A stretch of 64,000 bases of DNA from Microvirga subterranea (GCF_003350535.1 NZ_QQBB01000002.1:310001-374000), one strand, 5' to 3'. Positions 1 to 9,274 are shown, numbered from the stretch's first letter. The notes: generated from the sequence alone by a model not told the origin. A program made the numbers and translations.

Positions 1-627
1 CTCCAGGATCTCTCGACCATCGACGCCTCGACCCTGCTCATCGCCATGAGCGGAGACCGCGACTACCTCCCGGCCGACCGGGCCGCCAAGCGGATCCTGC
101 AGGAGGCTTCGGCCGTTCCCGCAAGCCGCAAACTCTTCATGCGGGCGAGTTCAGACGATCACGGCTTTCCGGCCGTGACCGCAACGCTCGCCTCGCCGGG
201 CTCGCCCAAGGCGGATTACGACGCCTCCGCCATCAAGCTGCCGCCCGATCCGCCGAAGGACCCGAAGCAGCGCAACACCTGGCGCTGGAGCGCCGACATG
301 TCGCTCTCGGGACCGCAAACCATCCTGGTCCAGCAGCTCGGCAGTAACGGCACCGACACGCTGGACTACCTCGCCTTCTGGAAGACCTTCGACATGGCCG
401 CCGAGGCCGCCTTCTCGGGCAAGGATGCCGCCTCCCTGCGCCGCGACCCCAAATTCATCGACATGGGGACCTGGAGCGACGGCTGGCCGGTCAAGCGCCT
501 CTCGGCGCAGCCGCCACAGGGCGCCGAGGAGGAGAAGCAGGAGCGGGGGCCCCGCCGCCGCCTCAATCTCGCGCCGAACGACGAAACAAAGCACAGCTTG
601 CAGGGTTTCCTGAACCAGCGCTCATGA
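1..627 (+). CDS. C-terminal part of a probable alpha/beta hydrolase (5' end outside window)
   Basis: The reading frame is open from the first base, so the gene starts upstream of the window and only its last 208 codons are visible. The segment LLIAMSGDRDYLPAD resembles the strand-plus-acidic-residue region of alpha/beta hydrolases, and SDDHGFP about 40 residues later could hold the catalytic histidine. These would be the Asp and His of a Ser-His-Asp triad whose Ser lies upstream. The last 60 residues are charged and low in complexity (EEEKQERGPRRR). An internal ATG at 46 is unlikely to be the start because coding character continues upstream. The stop is 30 bases before murI on the same strand. 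The hydrolase call is tentative; the coding call is firmer. Confidence 0.6.
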   Translation, partial: LQDLSTIDASTLLIAMSGDRDYLPADRAAKRILQEASAVPASRKLFMRASSDDHGFPAVTATLASPGSPKADYDASAIKLPPDPPKDPKQRNTWRWSADMSLSGPQTILVQQLGSNGTDTLDYLAFWKTFDMAAEAAFSGKDAASLRRDPKFIDMGTWSDGWPVKRLSAQPPQGAEEEKQERGPRRRLNLAPNDETKHSLQGFLNQRS

Positions 628-657
628 GGTCAAGAAGCGGCACGGGGGCTTCAGTTC

Positions 658-1530
658 ATGCTTGTCGATCTTCTCGCGGGAACGACCTATAACCCGGCGG
701 TCATGCCGTCGCCCGTTCCCACCATCCTGGTCTTCGATTCCGGCCTCGGAGGCCTCACGGTCTTCTCCGAGGTGCTGAAGGCGAGGCCCGATGCGCGCTT
801 CGTCTACGCGGCCGACGACGCCGGCTTTCCCTACGGGCGCCTGACCGAGGAGGCCCTGGTGGCCCGGGTGCTCGCCGTCATGGAGCGGCTGATCGGGCTC
901 CACGCTCCGGAGCTGGTGGTGATCGCCTGCAACACGGCTTCCACCCTCGTGCTCCCGCACCTGCGGGCCCGGTTCTCCGTCCCCTTTGTCGGCACCGTGC
1001 CGGCGATCAAGCCCGCGGCGCTCGCGACCCGGTCGGGCCACGTGACGGTGCTCGCCACGCCCGGCACCGTGGCGCGGGACTACACCCGCGACCTCGTCGA
1101 GACCTATGCGGCCGGGCGCACGGTCAAGCTCGTAGGTTCCCGCAGGCTCGCGGCCTTCGCCGAGGCGGAGCTCGCCGGCGCCCCGGTCTCCGACGAGGAG
1201 ATCCGGGCCGAGCTCGAGCCCTGCTTCGTCGAGGACGCGGCCGGGCGGACCGACGTGGTGGCGCTCGCCTGCACCCATTACCCGCTTCTTCTCTCCCGCT
1301 TTGAGACGCTGGCCCCCTGGCCCGTCACCTGGATCGACCCGGCCCCGGCCATCGCCCGCCGCGTGGTCCAGCTCATCGGCGCGCCCGTGCCGGGCCACGA
1401 GGCCGACGAGGGCGAGGCTCTGGCGGTCTTCACCGGAGGCGGGGGCGTGACACCGGCCCTGCGGAAAGCCCTGCACGACAAGGGATTGCCGCTGATCGAC
1501 GTCGAGGACATGCCGCTAAGGCAGGGTTAG
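658..1530 (+). CDS. murI: glutamate racemase
   Basis: Converts L-glutamate to D-glutamate for peptidoglycan precursors in the cytoplasm. The N-terminal IGVFDSGxGG-type motif is present as VFDSGLGGLTV. The two catalytic cysteines lie in VVIACNTAS and ALACTHYPLL, as expected for cofactor-independent racemases. Length from the first ATG is 290 residues. A second ATG at 703 (MPSPVPT), just before the conserved strand, would give 275 residues, nearer the usual size, and may be the true start. The family is essential in most bacteria with a wall. Confidence 0.93.
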   Translation: MLVDLLAGTTYNPAVMPSPVPTILVFDSGLGGLTVFSEVLKARPDARFVYAADDAGFPYGRLTEEALVARVLAVMERLIGLHAPELVVIACNTASTLVLPHLRARFSVPFVGTVPAIKPAALATRSGHVTVLATPGTVARDYTRDLVETYAAGRTVKLVGSRRLAAFAEAELAGAPVSDEEIRAELEPCFVEDAAGRTDVVALACTHYPLLLSRFETLAPWPVTWIDPAPAIARRVVQLIGAPVPGHEADEGEALAVFTGGGGVTPALRKALHDKGLPLIDVEDMPLRQG

Positions 1531-2008
1531 CGGTACGGGATCGCCCCTGGCTGACATACTGCGGCAGTGCTCTGGCGCAATGCAGTTTTACTGCATGTGG
1601 GTCGTCTCATCGCCGATCACCACATCACGTCAATCATCTAGCCCGGCGGAGCCACCCTCCTTCTTGGGCTTCGAGGGAAAAGAGGCAGTGGTTTCCAGCA
1701 TCCGCGCAAGGTGGCTGACGCGGCCTCGGACGTGCGAGGTTCCACCCCTGTGAAATCGTGGCCGTTCAAGCAGAATCGGGCCGTGGAGAGGATGGGTCGC
1801 AACGACGCAAGACGGGTGAGAAGCCTCCCCGAACGGGGAGTTGTTGACGCAGGCGGCGGGTCTATAAGTCTAATGACGTAACGTTGTTTCTGCGCTTCGC
1901 GCGGACTGGTTCCGAGCGGCCTCGGGCCGCAGCCGCACAGGAGCCAGGACAGACCCACTTCCGCGGCCTCCCTGAGCCGCCGCACCGACCCGACGGAGGA
2001 ATGCCGCG
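1531..2008. other. 478-base intergenic region without a convincing gene
   Basis: No open frame here looks like a real gene. A small hairpin (ATGCAG, five-base loop, CTGCAT) lies at 1580-1596. The end of the region carries the ribosome-binding site GGAGGA at 1995-2000 for the downstream RTX gene. Base composition becomes more A+T-rich toward 1860-1900, where the promoter of that gene probably lies. I could not assign clear -35/-10 boxes. Confidence 0.5.
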
Positions 2009-4057
2009 ATGCCGACCGATTATGTTTTCAATCAGCAGAACAGCCTTACCGTTGTGGACGGTGATGCACTTTCGTTGGCATCAGGCGACACCGTTCTCGT
2101 CGAGGATGGCGGCTCGGTCAGGGCGATTGGAACCGCAGCAGGCAACGGCATCGTTTCATCTGCATCGAACAATGCAATTATGATCAATGGTATTGTCAGC
2201 TCTCCTGCGACAGTAGCTGGAACCAGCGGGATTAAATTGACCAATGGTGGAGCAATCACGATTGGAGCAACTGGCGAGGTTTTGGGTTACAACGGTATAT
2301 CATTCAATGGAAGTACCATCATCCGTAATATCGGTGAAATCCACGGACAAGGACCCTTCAGAAATGCTGTTGCAAGCCTAGATGTCACTGCTGATGTTTC
2401 CCTATATAACAGCGGCAATATCTATGGAAATATCGATCTTAATGTCAGATCGAGCGTCATTGCGAACAATGGGCTTATTGATGGCGATGTAATATTCAGG
2501 ACCTCTGGTTCCATCTATGACGGGCGGGGCGGCATAATCATAGGTTCCGTTCGTTTGGTGCAGTCAAGCGTAGCGTATGGCGGATCACGCGATGAGACTT
2601 TCATTGCCGGTAGAGGCGGAGATAACGCCATTCATGGCGGTGGAGGCAACGACACGGTTGTTCTTAGTCCTGAGGGATCTATCATCACAGTGGACCTTAG
2701 GGTCAATGGCCGCCAAATTATCAACAATGACAATAGTGCCGTCACTTTGACAGGCATCGAAAATATCACTGTAAACGGTACTGGGAGCGTAACACTCACT
2801 GGTGACAACGCCGCGAATGTTATGCAGACCAATTTGGGAGCCGATAGTCTTTACGGTGGCGAAGGCAACGACACGCTAGACGGTGGTTTGGGCAACGATA
2901 CCCTGAACGGCGGAGCCGATTTCGACACGGTCGTGTTCAACACTGCCGAAAGGCAACAGCGAGCCGTCTTCGTCAACATGGCGAACAAGGACGACGCGCA
3001 GAATACCGAAGGCTCCGACACCTACATCAGCATCGAGGCGCTGATCGGCACCACCCGCGGCGACACCTTCATCGGCAACGCCGACGCCAACACCTTCACC
3101 GGCGGCAAGGGCAACGACACCCTCGACGGCGGCGGTGGCGTCAACACCGCCGTGTTCTCCGGCCGCGCGGGAGACTACACCGTCACCACGAGCGGCGCCA
3201 CAATCACGGTCCAGCACAACAACAACGGCCAGGACGGCACCGACACGCTCACCAACATCCGCTTCGCCAAGTTCAGCGACAAGACCGTGGCGCTGATCAA
3301 CAGCGCGCCGGCTTCCGTGGGCCTGTCCAACATGAGCGTGGCCGAGAACGCCGCCAACGCAGTGGTGGGGCAGCTCTCGTCCACCGACGCGGACGGGGAT
3401 GCGGTCAGCTACAGCCTCGCGGCCGATCCGGACGGGGTGTTCGCCATCCGCGACGGCGATCTGGTGGTCACGCGTGCGCTCGACTTCGAGGCCAAGACGC
3501 AGCACGCCGTCACCGTCACGGCCAAGGACGCCTGGGGCGGCGAGACCACGCAGACTTTCACCGTCCGCGTGACCGACATCGCCGACACCGGCACAGGTGG
3601 CGGCACGCCAGGGGCGGTGAACCTGGTGCTGCGCGGCACGTCCGGAGCCAACGTGCTCACCGGGCAGGCCGGCCACGACACGCTCTATGGCGGAGCCGGC
3701 AAGGACGTGCTCACGGGCGGGGCAGGCCAGGACGTGTTCGTGTTCGACACGCGGCCCAACAGCCGCACCAATGTGGACACGATCACCGACTTCTCGGCCG
3801 CCGACGACAGCATTTACCTCGACAACAAGTACCTGAAGAAGCTGGGGAGCGGCTCGGCGTCGAAGCCGGCCAAGCTCAAGGCGGCGTTCTTCAAGGTGGC
3901 CGACAAGGCCAAGGACGCGAACGACTACCTGGTCTACAACAAGAAGACCGGGGTCTTGTACTACGACGAGGACGGCTCGGGCGCGAAGGCGGCCGTCGCC
4001 ATCGCCAAGCTCGCCAACAAGGCAAGCCTCACCAAGAACGACTTCTTCGTCATCTGA
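2009..4057 (+). CDS. RTX/cadherin calcium-binding exported protein
   Basis: A 682-residue protein without a Sec signal peptide, as expected for type I secretion substrates. Residues 1-200 form irregular repeats rich in N-x-G-x-I, suggestive of a beta-solenoid. Glycine-Asp RTX nonapeptides occur in three clusters, including GGEGNDTLDGGLGNDTLNGG near 285 and GGKGNDTLDGGGG near 365. A cadherin-like domain (SVAENAANAVVGQLSSTD) covers about 435-525. A further RTX block (GQAGHDTLYGGAGKDVLTGG) leads to an acidic, hydrophobic C-terminus ending NDFFVI, typical of the uncleaved secretion signal. The ATG follows GGAGGA. The first 900 bases are far richer in A+T than the rest. No secretion ABC transporter is in the window. 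The role is probably surface or matrix attachment, by inference. Confidence 0.85.
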   Translation: MPTDYVFNQQNSLTVVDGDALSLASGDTVLVEDGGSVRAIGTAAGNGIVSSASNNAIMINGIVSSPATVAGTSGIKLTNGGAITIGATGEVLGYNGISFNGSTIIRNIGEIHGQGPFRNAVASLDVTADVSLYNSGNIYGNIDLNVRSSVIANNGLIDGDVIFRTSGSIYDGRGGIIIGSVRLVQSSVAYGGSRDETFIAGRGGDNAIHGGGGNDTVVLSPEGSIITVDLRVNGRQIINNDNSAVTLTGIENITVNGTGSVTLTGDNAANVMQTNLGADSLYGGEGNDTLDGGLGNDTLNGGADFDTVVFNTAERQQRAVFVNMANKDDAQNTEGSDTYISIEALIGTTRGDTFIGNADANTFTGGKGNDTLDGGGGVNTAVFSGRAGDYTVTTSGATITVQHNNNGQDGTDTLTNIRFAKFSDKTVALINSAPASVGLSNMSVAENAANAVVGQLSSTDADGDAVSYSLAADPDGVFAIRDGDLVVTRALDFEAKTQHAVTVTAKDAWGGETTQTFTVRVTDIADTGTGGGTPGAVNLVLRGTSGANVLTGQAGHDTLYGGAGKDVLTGGAGQDVFVFDTRPNSRTNVDTITDFSAADDSIYLDNKYLKKLGSGSASKPAKLKAAFFKVADKAKDANDYLVYNKKTGVLYYDEDGSGAKAAVAIAKLANKASLTKNDFFVI

Positions 4058-4063
4058 GCCCTC

Positions 4064-4092
4064 GCGGGGTGGGTTCGCCGATCCCACTCCGC
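4064..4092 (+). terminator. possible hairpin terminator after the RTX gene
   Basis: GCGGGGTGGG at 4064-4073 pairs with CCCACTCCGC at 4083-4092, giving ten pairs including one G-U and a nine-base loop, seven bases after the stop codon. There is no T-run, so it may be a Rho-dependent end or only an mRNA-stabilising hairpin. Confidence 0.35.
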
Positions 4093-4123
4093 CCAGGAAC
4101 GACAGAGGCAGGTGTCTTCCCGA

Positions 4124-4152
4124 TTGACTTCCCGCCTCATTTCCCCTAGAAG
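4124..4152 (+). promoter_or_regulatory. sigma70-type promoter for rpsD
   Basis: TTGACT at 4124-4129 and TAGAAG at 4147-4152 are separated by 17 bases, a good housekeeping promoter match. It lies about 170 bases before the rpsD start, leaving a leader that could hold translational control. This is sequence matching only; no transcript data were used. Confidence 0.5.
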
Positions 4153-4319
4153 CCAGCCGTTCGCGCGGTCCTTTCGGGCCGCGTAACTTTTTACGCTCCC
4201 GTGGCCCGGCTCCGGCCGGCCTGTCGTCCCGTCCCTCGAGACGGCCCCTTGGGCCTCCTCGGGATGAGGGGAAGAGGAGGGCGCGTTCCTCGCAGATTCG
4301 ACAACACAGAGGAACAGCG

Positions 4320-4937
4320 ATGTCGAAGCGCATTCAGGCCAAGCACAAGCTTGACCGCCGCATGGGTCAGAACATCTGGGGCCGCCCGAAGAGCCCCGTG
4401 AACCGCCGCGAATACGGCCCCGGCCAGCACGGCCAGCGCCGCAAGGGCAAGCTCTCCGACTTCGGCACGCAGCTGCGCGCCAAGCAGAAGCTCAAGGGCT
4501 ACTACGCCAACATCACCGAGAAGCAGTTCCGCCGCTACTACGCCGAGGCGATCCGCCTCAAGGGCGACTCGGGCGAGAACCTTGTCGGCCTCCTCGAGCG
4601 CCGTCTCGACGCCGTCGTGTACCGGGCCAAGTTCGTGTCGACTCCGTTCGCCGCGCGCCAGTTCGTCAATCACGGCCACGTCAAGGTCAACGGCCGCCGC
4701 GTCAACATCCCGAGCTACCTCGTGAAGCCGGGCGACGTGATCGAGGTCAAGGAGAAGTCGAAGCAGCTCGAGGTCGTCGTCGTGGCGTCCCAGCTCGCCG
4801 AGCGCGACGTTCCGGACTACTTCGAGGTCGATCATTCCAAGATGACCGCCCGCATGACCCGCGTGCCGACCCTCTCCGAGGTGCCGTACCCGGTTCAGAT
4901 GGAGCCGAACCTCGTGATCGAGTTCTATTCGCGCTAA
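4320..4937 (+). CDS. rpsD: 30S ribosomal protein S4
   Basis: Primary 16S rRNA-binding protein that starts assembly of the 30S body. The 205-residue length is normal for alphaproteobacteria. The N-terminal region [15 protein letters not shown] is followed by [17 protein letters not shown], which is characteristic of bacterial S4. The S4 RNA-binding domain covers about 95-160 ([29 protein letters not shown]). The C-terminus ends [10 protein letters not shown], as usual. The zinc-binding cysteines found in some S4 proteins are absent. It stands alone with its own promoter and a strong terminator rather than in the alpha operon, as is common in this group. Confidence 0.98.
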   Translation: MSKRIQAKHKLDRRMGQNIWGRPKSPVNRREYGPGQHGQRRKGKLSDFGTQLRAKQKLKGYYANITEKQFRRYYAEAIRLKGDSGENLVGLLERRLDAVVYRAKFVSTPFAARQFVNHGHVKVNGRRVNIPSYLVKPGDVIEVKEKSKQLEVVVVASQLAERDVPDYFEVDHSKMTARMTRVPTLSEVPYPVQMEPNLVIEFYSR

Positions 4938-4963
4938 TCCGCGACATCGGATCCGACCAAAAG

Positions 4964-4991
4964 AAAGGCCGCCCCGAAGGGCGGCCTTTTT
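4964..4991 (+). terminator. Rho-independent terminator of rpsD
   Basis: A perfect 11-bp stem (AAAGGCCGCCC at 4964-4974 with GGGCGGCCTTT at 4979-4989) and a CGAA tetraloop are followed by T residues, 26 bases after the rpsD stop. It lies between convergent genes. Confidence 0.92.
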
Positions 4992-5013
4992 CGTTGCCTG
5001 CTGAGATCGCGCC

Positions 5014-5640
5014 TTATTGCGGGTTCTGCGGCTGGGCCGGCTGGCCGCCCTGCTGCATCATGCCCGGGCCGCGGCCCATCATCCGGTCGCCGTGGTGCAT
5101 CATGCCCATGCGGTCGTGGTCCCGGCCGTGGAACCGGTCGCCGCGGCGCTCACCGCGCCAGCCCATGCCGCCGACCGCCTGCTGCAGGAGGCGAGGGGCA
5201 ATCCGCTTCTGATCCTCATTGAAGGAGTCCCAGAGCGGGCGCATGGCGGTGGCGAGGGCGCTCGTCCGCTGCGCGTTCTCCGTGGCGAAGGTGCTGCGGC
5301 GTTCGAGCCGCTGCATGAAGTCGAGCTGCCGGTTCTGATCCCGGTTGGCGCGGAACTGCTCCATGCGGGTGAAGCGTTCGCTGGCATTGTTGCGGATGGC
5401 GGCCTCGACCGGCTGCCAGAGCCGCTCCTGGTCGGCCGTGAGCCTCAGGCCGGCCTTGATGCCGGCGATCCGGGCATCGACGAACCGGTTGAAATCGTCC
5501 TGGGACATGCGGGGGCGCTCGGGACGTGCCTGGCGCTCCTGACCGGCGCCCGGGCCTCCCGGACCGGCCCCCTGCGCGACGGCGTAGGTGCCGGAGGCAG
5601 CGATCAGGGCCGCGGCGGCGAGGGTGACGATCTTCTTCAT
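5014..5640 (-). CDS. LTXXQ-motif periplasmic protein (Spy/CpxP-like)
   Basis: A 208-residue exported protein. The signal peptide is MKKIVTLAAAALIAASGTYAVAQ, with cleavage after AVA or VAQ. The helical core carries the LTxxQ motif (LRLTADQERLW) typical of Spy/CpxP-family envelope-stress chaperones. The last 50 residues are rich in Met, His, Gly and Gln (DRMGMMHHGDRMMGRGPGMM), which may bind metal. The start was placed at the ATG at 5640, after GGAGGAACACCAG, rather than five codons upstream. The family fold is well supported, but the client or metal role here is inference. Confidence 0.85.
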   Translation of the reverse strand: MKKIVTLAAAALIAASGTYAVAQGAGPGGPGAGQERQARPERPRMSQDDFNRFVDARIAGIKAGLRLTADQERLWQPVEAAIRNNASERFTRMEQFRANRDQNRQLDFMQRLERRSTFATENAQRTSALATAMRPLWDSFNEDQKRIAPRLLQQAVGGMGWRGERRGDRFHGRDHDRMGMMHHGDRMMGRGPGMMQQGGQPAQPQNPQ

Positions 5641-5757
5641 CTGGTGTTCCTCCATGAGGTCGATACCCAGGAGATTGGTCCCATCGCGCTGTCATCCAAG
5701 TGACCGCCGCATGAACTTTTCGTCATGTTGCGGCGGTCCGGACGCAAATCCCCGGCC

Positions 5758-6309
5758 TCACAGCCGCTTCAGGAACCCGGCGAAGCGCATCAGGCCCTCC
5801 GGCCAGGGACCGTGGCCGCTATCGGTGTTGATGTGGCCGGCATCGCCCGCATCCACGATCGCGGCGCCCCAGGAATAGGCCACGTCCTCAGCCTTGGCGT
5901 AGTCGCAGTGGGGATCCGTGCGGCTCGCCACCAGCACCGACGGGAAGGGCAGGGGATCGCGCGGGATCGGCGCGAAGGCGCGGTCGATGGCCGGCATGAA
6001 GTCCGGACGCTCCACATCGGGCAGGCCGACCAGGAAGGCGCCCTGGACCTTGCCCGGGGCGAGCAGCGGCGCCGCATGGGCGATCGCCACGACGCCGAGG
6101 CTGTGGCCGACGAGCACGACCGGCAGGCGGGCCCGGGCCACGTCCTGGACGATGCGCCCGATCCAGGCGTCCTTGGTGGGCTCGTCCCAGCTCTCCTGCT
6201 CGATCCGGCGCGCGGTGGAGAGCTGCCGCTCCCAGCGGCTCTGCCAATGGTCGGCGCCGGAATTCTCGTGGCCGGGAACGATGAGGATGTCGCAATCGGA
6301 GGTTTTCAT
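5758..6309 (-). CDS. RBBP9/YdeN-type serine hydrolase
   Basis: A compact 183-residue alpha/beta hydrolase. VVLVGHSLGVVAIAH holds the nucleophilic serine (GHSLG), ASRTDPHCD the acid, and DAGDAGHINTDSGHG the histidine. The N-terminus DILIVPGHENSGADHWQSRWE is typical of the RBBP9/YdeN family, whose substrates are mostly unknown. No signal peptide is present, so it is cytoplasmic. It lies 31 bases upstream of the stop of the cyclopropane-fatty-acid synthase gene in the same direction of reading and could be its distal partner. Confidence 0.85.
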   Translation of the reverse strand: MKTSDCDILIVPGHENSGADHWQSRWERQLSTARRIEQESWDEPTKDAWIGRIVQDVARARLPVVLVGHSLGVVAIAHAAPLLAPGKVQGAFLVGLPDVERPDFMPAIDRAFAPIPRDPLPFPSVLVASRTDPHCDYAKAEDVAYSWGAAIVDAGDAGHINTDSGHGPWPEGLMRFAGFLKRL

Positions 6310-6340
6310 GATCCGGAGGTAGATGTCCGGCCCGTCCGGT

Positions 6341-7597
6341 TCAAGCGCTCTTCCTCATTTGATCCTCCTCGGCCATCCGCAGGGCCGCCTCCCGCTCGGC
6401 GATGTAGTCGCGGGTCAGGGGCACCACGTCGTTGCGGCGCGCGAGCTGGATCTGGAACACCACCGCGTCCTGGAACCGGAAGGCGGATTCCGACATGGCG
6501 AGATAGCACTCCCACATCCGGCAGAAACGCTCGTCGTAGAGCTTCAGCACCTCCTCCCGGTGGGCCATGAAGCGCTCGCGCCACGCCTTCAGGGTGAAGG
6601 CGTAGTGGAGGCGCAGCACCTCGATGTCGGTCACCACGAATCCCGCCCGTTCCACCGAGGGCATGATCTCGGACAGGATCGGCAGGTGTCCGCCGGGGAA
6701 GATGTACTTGGCGATCCACGGATTGGTCGGATAGGGCGTGCCCGTCCGGCCGATCGTGTGGAGGAGCATGACGCCGTCTTCCTTGAGGAGGTGCCGGCAG
6801 GTGCGGAAATACTCGTCGTAGGACGGCGGCCCCACATGCTCGAACATGCCGACCGACACGATGCGGTCGAAGCTGCCCGTGGTGGCGCGGTAGTCCTCGA
6901 GTTCGAAATGGACCCGGCCCAGCAGTCCGGCGGCGCCCGCACGCTTGCGGGAGACGTCGAGCTGCTCCTCGGACAGGGTCACGCCCTTCACGGCGCCCGC
7001 ACCGGCCACCTGCGCGAGATAGAGGCCCATGCCGCCCCAGCCCGAGCCGATGTCGAGCACGCTCTGGCCCGGCTCGACCAGGAGCTTCGCGGCGATGTGG
7101 CGCTTCTTGGCGAGCTGCGCCTCCTCGAGCGAGGCGTCGGGATGGTCGAAATAGGCGCAGGAATACTGGCGGTCAGCGTCGAGGAAGAGGGCATAGAGGC
7201 GCCCGTCCAGGTCGTAGTGGTGGGCCACGTTGCGCTTGGATTTCGCGGCATCGTTCTCGCTGCGGCGCTTCATCCAGGCGCGGATCTTCCGCAGCCGGTG
7301 AAAGGGCAGTTCGTCCAGTTCCCCGTGGGTGTCCTGAAGCAGGACCTGGAGCAGGTCGTAGATCGTGCCCTGCTCGATGACGAGCCGGCCGTCCATGAAC
7401 AGCTCGCCGAGCCTCAGTTCCGGATGAAGGCAGAGCGCCATCTGGGCGGATGCGTCCGTGAAGCGGATCGCGACCCGCGGCTCGGCGCCGGTGCCGAAGG
7501 TCATGCGGTGGCCCGCGGCGGTCGTCATTTCGAGAGTGCCGTGCTTCACCGCGCGGGTGAAGGCGGTGGCGAGAAGTTTCTCCGACAGCATGGTCAA
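6341..7597 (-). CDS. cfa: cyclopropane-fatty-acyl-phospholipid synthase
   Basis: Transfers a methylene group from S-adenosylmethionine to double bonds of membrane phospholipid acyl chains, usually in stationary phase or acid stress. The protein has 418 residues. An N-terminal lipid-binding region is followed by the SAM-binding motif VLDIGSGWGGMGLYLA near residue 195, the GVTLSEEQLDVSRKRA segment, and HVGPPSYDEYFRTCRHLL, all typical of CFA synthases. MMLLHTIGR and FPGGHLPILSE also match the family. Many alphaproteobacteria hold several paralogues, so the exact acyl substrate is uncertain. Confidence 0.92.
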   Translation of the reverse strand: MTMLSEKLLATAFTRAVKHGTLEMTTAAGHRMTFGTGAEPRVAIRFTDASAQMALCLHPELRLGELFMDGRLVIEQGTIYDLLQVLLQDTHGELDELPFHRLRKIRAWMKRRSENDAAKSKRNVAHHYDLDGRLYALFLDADRQYSCAYFDHPDASLEEAQLAKKRHIAAKLLVEPGQSVLDIGSGWGGMGLYLAQVAGAGAVKGVTLSEEQLDVSRKRAGAAGLLGRVHFELEDYRATTGSFDRIVSVGMFEHVGPPSYDEYFRTCRHLLKEDGVMLLHTIGRTGTPYPTNPWIAKYIFPGGHLPILSEIMPSVERAGFVVTDIEVLRLHYAFTLKAWRERFMAHREEVLKLYDERFCRMWECYLAMSESAFRFQDAVVFQIQLARRNDVVPLTRDYIAEREAALRMAEEDQMRKSA

Positions 7598-7763
7598 TCC
7601 CCGTGCCGTTGATCTCCTGACCGGGCATTGTCGCGCACTGGGAGAATATTTCCACCCTGCTAAGCCGAATGAGCATTGATCTCAGTGCAGGGCAGGGGTG
7701 TTTTCCCCTGCAAATCTCAGGGGAGGCAGCTTCCGGCGCAGGGCACCGGCGGCCCGAAACAGG

Positions 7764-7788
7764 AATGGCCGGCAATGGGCCGGCCATT
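7764..7788 (-). terminator. hairpin at the end of purB
   Basis: AATGGCCGGC at 7764-7773 pairs perfectly with GCCGGCCATT at 7779-7788, with a five-base loop, about 30 bases after the purB stop. The base run after it on the minus strand is only CCTGTTTC, so it is a weak intrinsic terminator. Confidence 0.6.
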
Positions 7789-7820
7789 CGTCCTATCCTC
7801 GGGCTCCGATCTGCCGGGGC

Positions 7821-9128
7821 TCAGCTCGCGCCGAACACCCGGGTGAAGATCGTGTCCACGTGCTTGAGGTGGTAGCCCAGATCGAAGCAGGCCTCGATCT
7901 CGGCGGGCGACAGGTATCCCGTCACGTCCTTGTCGGCCTTCAGCAGGGTCAGGAAGTCGCCTTCGCCGCGCCAGACCGGCATGGCGTTGCGCTGCACGAG
8001 CCGGTACGCGTCCTCGCGGGAGGCGCCCTTCTGGGTGAGCGCCAGCAGCACGCGCTGCGAGTGCACGAGGCCGCCGAGCCGGTCTAGGTTCTTCTGCATG
8101 TTCTCCGGATAGACCACGAGCTTGTCGACCACGCTGGTCAGACGCGCCAGGGCGAAGTCCAGAGTCACGGTGGCGTCCGGGCCGATCATGCGCTCGACCG
8201 AGGAGTGGGAGATGTCCCGCTCGTGCCAGAGCGCCACGTTCTCCATGGCCGGGATCGCGTAAGCGCGCACCATGCGGGCGAGGCCCGTCAGGTTCTCGGT
8301 CAGAACCGGATTGCGCTTGTGCGGCATGGCCGACGAGCCCTTCTGGCCTTCCGAGAAATACTCCTCGGCCTCCAGCACCTCGCTGCGCTGCAGGTGGCGG
8401 ATCTCCACCGCCAGGCGCTCGATGGAGGAGGCGATGACGCCCAGCGTCGCGAAGTACATGGCATGGCGGTCGCGCGGGATCACCTGGGTCGAGACCGGCT
8501 CGACCTGGAGGCCCATCTGCTCGGCCACGTATTCCTCGACCCTCGGGTCGATGTTGGCGAAGGTGCCGACCGCGCCCGATATGGCGCAGGTCGCGACCTC
8601 ACGCTGGGCCTCGATGAGGCGAAGCTTGCAGCGCTCGAATTCCGCATAGGCCTGCGCGAGCTTGAGGCCGAAGGTGGTGGGCTCCGCATGGATGCCGTGG
8701 GAGCGCCCAATGGTCGGCGTCATCTTGTGCTCGAAGGCGCGGCGCTTGATGGCCGCAAGCAGCGCGTCCATGTCGCGCAGGAGCAGGTCGGTCGCGCGCA
8801 CGAGCTGCACGTTGAAGGTGGTGTCGAGCACGTCCGACGAGGTCATGCCCTGGTGCACGAAGCGGGCCTCGGGACCGACGATCTCGGCGAGATGGGTCAG
8901 GAATGCGATGACGTCGTGCTTGACCTCGCGCTCGATGGAATCGATGCGCTCCACGTCGAAGGTGGCCTTGGAGCCCTTTTCCCAGACGATCTCGGCCGCC
9001 TCCTTGGGCACCACGCCGAGATTGGCCAGCGCCGTGGTGGCATGGGCCTCGATCTCGAACCAGATCCGGAACTTGGTCTCGGGCGACCAGATGGCGACCA
9101 TTTCGGGGCGGCTGTAACGGGGGATCAC
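7821..9128 (-). CDS. purB: adenylosuccinate lyase
   Basis: Catalyses two fumarate-releasing steps of purine synthesis: SAICAR to AICAR and adenylosuccinate to AMP. The 435-residue length is typical of the short bacterial type. The superfamily signature is present as GSSAMPHKRNP, in the flexible loop with the catalytic serine. MTSSDVLDT and GRSHGIHAEPTTFG are the other conserved blocks with substrate-binding residues. The ATG at 9128 starts MIPRYSRPEM, the usual N-terminus. It is monocistronic here and ends at a hairpin. Confidence 0.97.
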   Translation of the reverse strand: MIPRYSRPEMVAIWSPETKFRIWFEIEAHATTALANLGVVPKEAAEIVWEKGSKATFDVERIDSIEREVKHDVIAFLTHLAEIVGPEARFVHQGMTSSDVLDTTFNVQLVRATDLLLRDMDALLAAIKRRAFEHKMTPTIGRSHGIHAEPTTFGLKLAQAYAEFERCKLRLIEAQREVATCAISGAVGTFANIDPRVEEYVAEQMGLQVEPVSTQVIPRDRHAMYFATLGVIASSIERLAVEIRHLQRSEVLEAEEYFSEGQKGSSAMPHKRNPVLTENLTGLARMVRAYAIPAMENVALWHERDISHSSVERMIGPDATVTLDFALARLTSVVDKLVVYPENMQKNLDRLGGLVHSQRVLLALTQKGASREDAYRLVQRNAMPVWRGEGDFLTLLKADKDVTGYLSPAEIEACFDLGYHLKHVDTIFTRVFGAS

Positions 9129-9274
9129 GTCTGTCTCTCCTACGGGCGGGGCGCGGCGCTGACCTGCTTGGACGGTTGTCGTGATCGCTATTGGATGAGG
9201 GGGGCGAAAACAAGCCTCGCGCGCATCGAATGCCGCGATCTCGTCCGGGAGCTTCGCTGACGCCGGCCTTATGA

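Noticed and set aside
1580-1596. A short hairpin after murI as a terminator
   Set aside because: The six-base stem is weak and lacks a T-run; it was mentioned only within the intergenic entry.
2876-4333. A 485-codon minus-strand frame opposite the RTX gene
   Set aside because: The translation is a G+C-driven shadow of the RTX repeats, with no ribosome-binding site, and it runs through the rpsD promoter.
6323-7612. A 429-codon plus-strand frame opposite the cyclopropane synthase
   Set aside because: Shadow of a conserved gene; no domain and no upstream signals.
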